From the NCBI GenBank assembly GCA_914767885.1, contig CAJZBQ010000059.1:19626-83625 (forward strand): a stretch of 64,000 nt of DNA, in the 5' to 3' direction. Positions 56,749-64,000 of this stretch are shown piece by piece. Positions within the stretch are counted from its first letter, which is position 1, and the number at the start of each line of letters is the position of its first letter. The DNA is from Blepharisma stoltei (taxonomy: Eukaryota; Ciliophora; Heterotrichea; Heterotrichida; Blepharismidae). The translations under genes and the position numbers were made by a program. The notes under the pieces are model-generated. The model ran no database searches. It was not told the DNA's origin and saw nothing but the letters and a program-made list of their open reading frames with translations.

Positions 56749-59176
56749 TTTTTTTAACTAAGCAAAAACGAAAATTCTGTTTTATTATTTTGATATAGCA
56801 ACATAAACTCATTTATAAGGCAAAAAAGTATAGTTCTCCCACAAAATTTATCAAATTCGAGTATTAATTAATTAATTTTTTAAAAAATTGATTGTCATTT
56901 TTTTTAGGTGATCCTTAGGTGGGCGACAGCCTTGAAGAGCAATTGATTCTTTCTCAGCTTTGCAAAGAAAATAACAAAATTCATTTCGTTCCTCAAAAAA
57001 AATACGACTCCACTTACTATGACGAATGAACATATGACATCATTCCATAAAACCTAGCTCAAGAAAATGCATATTTTTCAATTTTAGCTTACTTTAATTG
57101 AACTCGTGGACTAGTAATCACTGATGAAGATAATGCATACATCAAGCAGAAATTTCTAGAGTATTCAGAGACTTTTGACTTTATAACTATAGAATCATCG
57201 GCAACTCTTGAAAATTTGGTAAACAGAATTATCAAGCCTTTAGGTGCAGCTTTGTGTTACATTTTTGCAAATTCTGTTCTCTCACTAAAAATTCAGGAAA
57301 CGCTAAAATCCAAAAAGCTCCTATCAAGAGGAGATGGGATATTACTAAGTCAAAATAGCGGTTATAAAAGCAAAATTAATGGAGGGATTATTGTGACTGC
57401 TGCAGGACAAGAATATGCGATTTCCCAAGAACAATTTTTAATTAGCTCTTTTGAAAATTTAATACAATATTTACTAAATCACACAGCAGAAACAGCAGAA
57501 GAGCTAAAGCATTTGTTAAAGATATATAACGAGAAAACTCAATTCTCTATTATAAATATTCAGGGCAATCAAAGACAAGTAGTTGGATCAGTTACTACTG
57601 GATCAGTAACTATCTTCAAAGATTTTATTTACCCTGGAAATGCTACTGATGTGCCAAGATCAGATAAAAAAATTTTGCACATGACAGTCTCTGCAGGCTC
57701 TACCAACCCTGGAACTCCTCCTATAACCGTTGCGCCTCTTGTATATTATGGCGCTTATACAGCATGAAGTTTAATTAACGAAGGCAAACTTGGAATTTTA
57801 AGACATTTCCAAATAAAGTATTTTATTTTTGATTGTGGTGTTATTACTTATGATGAAGAATTTGCAACAGCCTGCTTTAAAGATATAGATAAATTTGGAT
57901 TAGCACATATACTGCGCCTACCTCCTTAATGACAATTGGAGAAATAGATCTCTTCAAAAGCTTAAATTTAACTATCCCAGTCGTTGGATCTTCAGCTGAT
58001 GACTATTCATTAAATTCTACATCACTGTTTCCTCTGTTTACTAGAGTAGTTATGTCAAACCGCTATATTTACTCTCTGACTTCGCTATTACTTAAAGCTT
58101 TAGGCTGAAGGAAAATCTGTTTTTTATATTCTGATGATGTGTCTGGAAAGTCAGCATATTCAGCGCTTATTGGCAATGCAGAGCAATATAACATAGAAAT
58201 TCTAAATTCTGAAAATTCAAGAGTGGTTCCTGCAGATCTAAATAGAACTAACATAAAAAATTACTCTGATTTATTGCAAACAATTATTGATACACAAGCA
58301 AGGCTTCTAGTTTTATTATTATTACCACCTGTATTATATTATGCAATTGAAGAACTTTATGATATGGGTTTAAGGAAAGGAGATCTCGTTATTTTAGTTC
58401 AAAGCCAAGAAATGATTACACTAATTCAATACGATTTTTTGTATGAATATAAGGTTAAGGAAACTGCGGTTCCAATGATGGCTGTTAGTGGGCGAAATTG
58501 AGTCGGCAAAGTGGGGGAATTTGCTTACACAGAGATAGTATCTCGATATAATGGTGTACCATTCGCCAACACTTGCTCTGGCTACGATGCAGCATATTTA
58601 ATCGGGATTGCTTTGGAATACACTATAAACCAAGGATATGATTATAATGATCCTTACCAAATAAATTCGGCAATCAGAGTTCAAAAGTTTGCTGGGTGTA
58701 CAGGAATAGTTTCTATTAATAAAAACAGCAATGATAGAGTTATGGATGCTTTTGACATCATGGTCGGCAAAATAGACAAAAACTCCGGAAGTATGATCTC
58801 GTACAAAATGGGTGAATTTCGCCCATTTGGCAGTACATTGCTGGCTATTAATGCACCTTTTATTTATGGAGATGGAAGTACTGTAAAGCCAGATGACCTT
58901 AGAAACCAAAATAATAAATGCCCTTTTCCTGATAAGTTGGTAAGGACATTTGCTAAAGGAAGAATTCTCATTTTTTCTATATGCTTTATGTTTGCTTTAG
59001 TGTCTTTCATAGCAACAGCATTCATATGAAAAAATTGATGAAATATAACTATTAAAGAGCTTAAAGAAAAGCAAGAAATTTCACTACAAGATATTATTGT
59101 TGAGACAACCATAGGAATTGAATTTTTCCAATTTGCAGCTATGGGGCCAGATATAGCCCCAATAAATAGCTTCTTA

Positions 59177-59459
59177 CTACGCCTTCCATTCGCGAACATG
59201 TATTTTTTGGATTAAAAGCAGTACAAAAACTAAATTTTATGTTGAAAAACTATATAAATGAATAAAAAAGATTCAAATGAGAAATTATGCGCCGTTAATT
59301 AAAGTTTATTAGAGAGATTATAAATATTTATTTGTTTTAAAAAGCCTAATATTTGGTAAATTTTGAAGAATTAATCTAATTTTTCTCAAAATGCGAAAAT
59401 ACGCTCTTCTTTTATGTGGCTATAATTTCTTTTTAAGCCTTTATGTCTTTATTTTCTTA
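59177..59459. other. IES-like insert (283 bp) in receptor copy D
   Basis: Copies A and B read straight across SxLAKIS. In D the sequence TTCTTA is followed by 280 bp of AT-rich, stop-filled DNA and then TTCTTA again before GCAAAAATC. The flank is TTA, with the empty site CTTAG, but the ends are not inverted repeats of the MITE family. Removal restores INSFL/AKISNSL. Confidence 0.7.
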
Positions 59460-59745
59460 GCAAAAATCAGTAATTCTCTTTCTTTCAATCTAGAAAATAT
59501 GTTTGCTCTACAGAAAGGAATATTTTGAATCGTCATAGATGGAGTTTATGGAGCCATTATACTTTGGCTAATTTTATGTTTAGTTATTCTGCTCAGCTTA
59601 GATGAAAAATATCCTAAAGTGACGGCTTTCAGGATTTTAGCTCGACTTGCAGACTATTTAATGCCTATTTTAGGAAATTTGTGCTTTATACCTTTTGTTT
59701 CAATTTGCTTAAATGTGTTTATATGCGATCATTCTATTGGAGATA

Positions 59746-59946
59746 TACTAGGTGCCCGAGAATACGGGAAAATCGGCTCCACACGGGAACGATTTTTCCA
59801 CGTTTGGAGCCATTTTTCACACGTGGAAGTCAGGATATTCACGTGTGAAAAAATGGCTCCACATGGGGAAAATCTTTCCCTTATGGAGCCGATTTTCGGT
59901 TGCCCGAGAATGGCGCAAATAGCGCCATCCTTGGGCAATTTCTATA
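59746..59946. mobile_element. GC-rich hairpin element bounded by TA (receptor copy D)
   Basis: Ends GGTGCCCGAGAATACGGG and GCGCCATCCTTGGGCAAT, imperfectly inverted. The interior repeats CCACACGGGAACG, CACACGTGGAAG and complements, as in 54167-54381. TA in the same phase at 59744-59745 and 59945-59946. Copies A and B are continuous here; removal gives ICDHSIGD/SFTESFLAA. Confidence 0.78.
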
Positions 59947-60689
59947 GCTTTACTGAGAGTTTTCTTGCTGCCGACTGTTATTATTTTTGCTGGAAAGATG
60001 AGCACCTAATATATGCAATTCTTTCTTTTATTGCGCTCTTATGCTATGAGCCATTGGCTGTTCTGTGCAGACCTTTGTGGCAAGAATTGCAGCACATGGT
60101 ACATATACATACATCTCCTCCGTTTTTAATGGTAAAAACTGCCATTCAAGTTATATTTATAGTTATGAATAAAACAGTTAAAAGGGCAGATAGCACTATC
60201 CATGGAGCCATTTTTGCTGTTCTAATGGTTGCGTACATTGGATTTATATTTAGATATAAGCCCTATAATTACCCAAGACTGTGCTGGTGACAAGCTTTGA
60301 GTTTAATTGGTGTGGTCTGGCTTTCTGTGATGTCGACAATCTCATCAAACACTAAAGGAAACGCGTATATTTATTTTCCAGTAGTGTGCATAGGATGAAT
60401 CATAATTGCTCTTGTCGGAATTTATGTGCAAAGAAGAAAGTATCCCAGTCTTTTGTATAGAAAAAACTTAGATACAACTCATTTATTCAAGTTCGCATTT
60501 ACTTTTGGTAAGCACTCCAAGAATGCACTTGCAAAAATTGTCCCAGATCGTCGCACATCTGTAGATTTAATGTCTAAGGACTTTTCAATTGCAAAGGAAG
60601 TTAATTAATTTTAAATCTTTATTTGCTCTAAGAAAACTAACTTATAAAGATGCTATCGCTTTTAGCAATCCTCAATTTGCTCAAAATCA

Positions 60690-61370
60690 TAGAAATCAAC
60701 TCAATCAAATTTGATTGAAGAAGCACAAACCAGTTTGAATCAGCCATCGAATGGTACCAATATAACTATTCGCTAATTTCAGAGCGTATTATGTAATTAA
60801 TATTCAAATGGTATAATCGTTTTGATTAATCAGACAGCTTTGATACACGACTGACACTTTTACTAAATATGCAAATAAACGATAAAACTCATTTGGTTCC
60901 TCAGAAAAATCAAGATCTATTTACAAGGAATGGGCATTCCCTCAAACTTAGCTTAAACAGATGCATATTTGCAATTTTAGCTTACTTTAATTGAACTCAT
61001 GGATTTTCAAGTACCGATGGAGACCATGCATATATCAAACAGAAATTTCTAGAGTATTCAGAGATTTTGACTATATAACATAGAGTCATCGAAAAGCTTT
61101 AAAAGAGTTTTAAGTAGAATTATTAGGAGCAACATTGTATTACATTTTTGCAAATTCAGCTCCTCAAAAATTCAGGAGACCTTTCAAGAAGAAATGGGAT
61201 ATTGCTAAGAAGTATTACTAAACCAAAATGAGGTTTTGTTTCTTTAACCCAAACCTGATTGAGTTGATTCCTATCATTTGAGCAATATATATTTCAAATG
61301 AAGAATATAAATCTTGAATGGCTAAAAAAAACTTTAATATCTGATGCCAGAAAATTCAATATTTTATCCA
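60690..61370. pseudogene. Two opposed receptor fragments
   Basis: About 60690-61215 (+) matches the receptor N-terminal region in broken frames (YIKQKFLEYSE-like, LGATLYYIFANS). About 61225-61370 (-) matches the very start (a MDKILNF...-type N-terminus and NQLNQVWVKE). Both are full of stops. Together with copies C and D they show repeated inverted duplication of this family near the chromosome end. Confidence 0.5.
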
Positions 61371-61769
61371 TTTTGGTCAATTTTTTATTAAGCTTATTTT
61401 CTTCGACAAAAATTAAAATTATTTTATATAAAATAATTCTAAAATTTATTCATTAGCTATTTTGATTCAAAATATAATATTGCTATATATTGCTTCAAGA
61501 TAGAAAGGAGATATTTATTTCTGTTTTTTATGAATCAAAGTGAATTTCTTTTAAGTAAAACTATTTACTCTACTCCCCTCTATAAGTGAGCAAATTTTGG
61601 CATAAAAGTTATATAAATATAAAATTAGTTTTTATCCGATCTTAAACTCTTAATGGTCTCAAAATTGCAAGTGAGATCGCTTATATATATGCATTCTTAA
61701 TTTTTGCTGATTAAAAGTGATAAAATCTTATAAATAAATATAATAGTCCTTAATGTTTATTATGTTTTT
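61371..61769. other. Subtelomeric AT-rich spacer
   Basis: No gene. A stretch near 61574 (CTCCCCTCTATAAGTGAGCAAA) resembles one end of the CTCCCC MITE family, but no second end was found. Confidence 0.35.
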
Positions 61770-62440
61770 AACTCCAAACAGTGTTTGATTAATTGAATCA
61801 TAGAATACCAAAATTAATGCTCCTCCAGAGTAGCTTATTAAGTTTGCTAAAGCTTCTTTAAAAATGCTTTACTCCCACCTTCATTAGTATAGATTTTTTT
61901 AACGCAATCCAATGTACTTTCATAAATGACATCTTTCCTTCAACCTTGCATCATTAATCTTCTTCTCACAATATCTAATAGGTATACAAAAATCCAGCGA
62001 ATATGAACCAATGCAAATTTAATTAAAAAATCAAAACGCCTATTTGAGATAGAATCTTTTTAAGTGTCATATCACCCAAAATATGTCTAATGGATATCCT
62101 ATAAATAATGAAGCAGTCCCAGCAAACCCTCCAGACTGTATATTAGCGATGATAAACTTCCAAAATTTTTCTTTTTTGCCATATTTTTTAAAGTGTTTAT
62201 TAAAAAGTCTTTAATTGCAAAATTAAGGGAAATACCTCAGAACATTTGCAAGATTTCCACTCAAAATGATAAAAATTCTTGCTCATGGTAAAGCCTTTTA
62301 AAACAATCTGTAATTCCTTTATAAAGTTTATTTGGATCCATTTGAGTGCTTGCATGCTGTACTTGGAATAATAGCTTAACTCTTTCTAGTGGTGCTACAG
62401 TAGTTTTTCAATACTAGGACTTATGCTTCCTATAAAAAAT
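61770..62440 (-). pseudogene. Mitochondrial ADP/ATP carrier pseudogene
   Basis: In shifting minus-strand frames the pieces follow the carrier order: a worn [10 protein letters not shown]-like start, [86 protein letters not shown] and LISYSGGALILVFYD. RRRLMMQ is the signature of ADP/ATP carriers. Multiple frameshifts and stops make it non-functional. No functional copy is in the window. It lies about 300 bp from the telomeric array. Confidence 0.72.
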
Positions 62441-62757
62441 CTGATAAAAATGACCCAGACATTTATAGGATTCAGCACTTACAATTTTATCATTAAATTT
62501 TATTTAGATTTGAACTTTATATAATGCAAAACTATTTATAAAATATAAGCAATCTCTGTTATTCGTATTAATTGAAAGTGTTAGATTTTAAATATTTATA
62601 GGATTAATTTTTGCAGATAAGCTGAAAATATCTAGAGAATCAAATTCCTTTTAATTTAAGATTAAATTTAATTATAGTTATCATAATAAATGCAGAGATA
62701 AAATCAGATTTCATCCGGCTTAGAATAAGTTTTAAGATCATTAATCCATAATTAATG

Positions 62758-63524
62758 AATTAGGGTGTTAGGGTGTTAGGGTGTTAGGGTGTTAGGGTGT
62801 TAGGGTGTTAGGGTGTTAGGGTGTTAGGGTGTTAGGGTGTTAGGGTGTTAGGGTGTTAGGGTGTTAGGGTGTTAGGGTGTTAGGGTGTTAGGGTGTTAGG
62901 GTGTTAGGGTGTTAGGGTGTTAGGGTGTTAGGGTGTTAGGGTGTTAGGGTGTTAGGGTGTTAGGGTGTTAGGGTGTTAGGGTGTTAGGGTGTTAGGGTGT
63001 TAGGGTGTTAGGGTGTTAGGGTGTTAGGGTGTTAGGGTGTTAGGGTGTTAGGGTGTTAGGGTGTTAGGGTGTTAGGGTGTTAGGGTGTTAGGGTGTTAGG
63101 GTGTTAGGGTGTTAGGGTGTTAGGGTGTTAGGGTGTTAGGGTGTTAGGGTGTTAGGGTGTTAGGGTGTTAGGGTGTTAGGGTGTTAGGGTGTTAGGGTGT
63201 TAGGGTGTTAGGGTGTTAGGGTGTTAGGGTGTTAGGGTGTTAGGGTGTTAGGGTGTTAGGGTGTTAGGGTGTTAGGGTGTTAGGGTGTTAGGGTGTTAGG
63301 GTGTTAGGGTGTTAGGGTGTTAGGGTGTTAGGGTGTTAGGGTGTTAGGGTGTTAGGGTGTTAGGGTGTTAGGGTGTTAGGGTGTTAGGGTGTTAGGGTGT
63401 TAGGGTGTTAGGGTGTTAGGGTGTTAGGGTGTTAGGGTGTTAGGGTGTTAGGGTGTTAGGGTGTTAGGGTGTTAGGGTGTTAGGGTGTTAGGGTGTTAGG
63501 GTGTTAGGGTGTTAGGGTGTTAGG
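62758..63524 (+). repeat. Telomeric repeat array (TGTTAGGG)n
   Basis: About 95 perfect tandem copies of the 8-mer TGTTAGGG (complement CCCTAACA), the established heterotrich telomere unit. The G-rich strand runs 5' to 3' towards the right end, as expected for a right-hand chromosome end. The last units degrade (TTAGGTGTTAGCGTTATAC) before a different repeat begins. Confidence 0.9.
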
Positions 63525-63529
63525 TGTTA

Positions 63530-64000
63530 GCGTTATACTTTAGTAACTTTATAACTGTTAACTTTATAACTTTATAACTTTATAACTTTATAACTTTATA
63601 ACTTTATAACTTTATAACTTTATAACTTTATAACTTTATAACTTTATAACTTTATAACTTTATAACTTTATAACTTTATAACTTTATAACTTTATAACTT
63701 TATAACTTTATAACTTTATAACTTTATAACTTTATAACTTTATAACTTTATAACTTTATAACTTTATAACTTTATAACTTTATAACTTTATAACTTTATA
63801 ACTTTATAACTTTATAACTTTATAACTTTATAACTTTATAACTTTATAACTTTATAACTTTATAACTTTATAACTTTATAACTTTATAACTTTATAACTT
63901 TATAACTTTATAACTTTATAACTTTATAACTTTATAACTTTATAACTTTATAACTTTATAACTTTATAACTTTATAACTTTATAACTTTATAACTTTATA
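63530..64000. repeat. 8-bp satellite (TATAACTT)n distal to the telomeric array
   Basis: After a short irregular transition (TTTAGTAACTTTATAACTG), perfect copies of TATAACTT run to the window edge, at least 55 units. The period equals that of the telomere repeat. Its complement GTTATAAA shares GTTA with GTTAGGGT. It may be a real satellite or a systematically miscalled telomere strand. Confidence 0.85.

Larger units (their letters stand above)
56905..60608 (+). pseudogene. Receptor-like copy D, 5'-truncated and disrupted
   Basis: Lacks the signal peptide; homology begins at about receptor residue 75 (LILSQLCKENNKIHFVPQK). Lesions include a TAA at about 57048 in place of a Ser codon and a one-base loss near 57910 (before SLTTIGEI). 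Beyond these the frame is good through the ectodomain and the membrane region, ending at TAA 60606-60608. Two further TA-bounded insertions (59177-59459 and 59746-59946) are removable in frame. It lies head to head with copy C, about 150 bp apart, so the pair shares no obvious promoter space. Confidence 0.66.

Noticed and set aside
1-62757. tRNA or rRNA genes
   Set aside because: No cloverleaf-like sequence or rRNA block was recognised on reading; a covariance search was not possible.
62758-64000. Repeats as a CRISPR array
   Set aside because: Pure 8-bp tandem units without spacers; the rest of the window is eukaryotic.

Overview
The window looks like germline (micronuclear-type) DNA of a heterotrich ciliate, probably Blepharisma or a close relative. 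In-frame TGA falls where paralogues have Trp while TAA and TAG still terminate. A perfect 15-nt intron lies in a kinase gene, genes are compact and AT-rich, and the right end carries a long array of the heterotrich telomere unit TGTTAGGG. The decisive feature is that almost every gene is broken by one to five insertions, and removing each insertion plus one copy of its flanking repeat restores one continuous frame that matches paralogues. Such segments would have to be internal eliminated sequences (IESs) cut out before the genes are used. The alternative is a set of genes caught very soon after insertion.

Layout. 1-7164: receptor-like gene copies A (+) and B (-), tail to tail, around a decayed fragment. 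7165-14286: gene-poor DNA, then an interrupted pseudokinase (-), a small unknown gene (+) and a p24/TMED cargo receptor (-). 14287-25273: four F-box family paralogues plus debris, loaded with elements. 26164-27624: a B-box/WD40 gene. 27773-32421: a probable mitochondrial helical-repeat protein split by four insertions, one a nested pair. 32639-36412: two related kinases. 37246-42044: two tandem paralogues with a C-terminal truncated-haemoglobin-like domain. 42105-45920: an EF-hand/WD40 gene. 47154-50021: two tandem pogo/Tigger transposon copies. 50606-52823: a B-box/kelch gene (-). 53214-61370: receptor copies C (-) and D (+), head to head, both degenerate, with fragments. 61770-62440: an ADP/ATP-carrier pseudogene. 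62758-63524: telomeric repeats. 63530-64000: a different 8-bp satellite.

Insertion classes. (i) Short AT-rich TA-bounded IESs of about 40-180 bp. (ii) MITEs with CTCCCCCC...GGAG ends, 3-bp TNA duplications and a CTNAG target, resembling PIF/Harbinger. (iii) GC-rich hairpin elements bounded by TA. (iv) A 440-bp near-perfect palindrome. (v) SINE-like elements with 9-21-bp target duplications, several with (TCTAA)n tails. (vi) pogo.

Limits: the two pogo copies differ almost only in homopolymer length, which suggests uncorrected long-read indels. Single-base frameshifts elsewhere (copy B, F-box 3, the EF-hand/WD40 gene) should be treated with caution. All family assignments were made by eye; no search was run.
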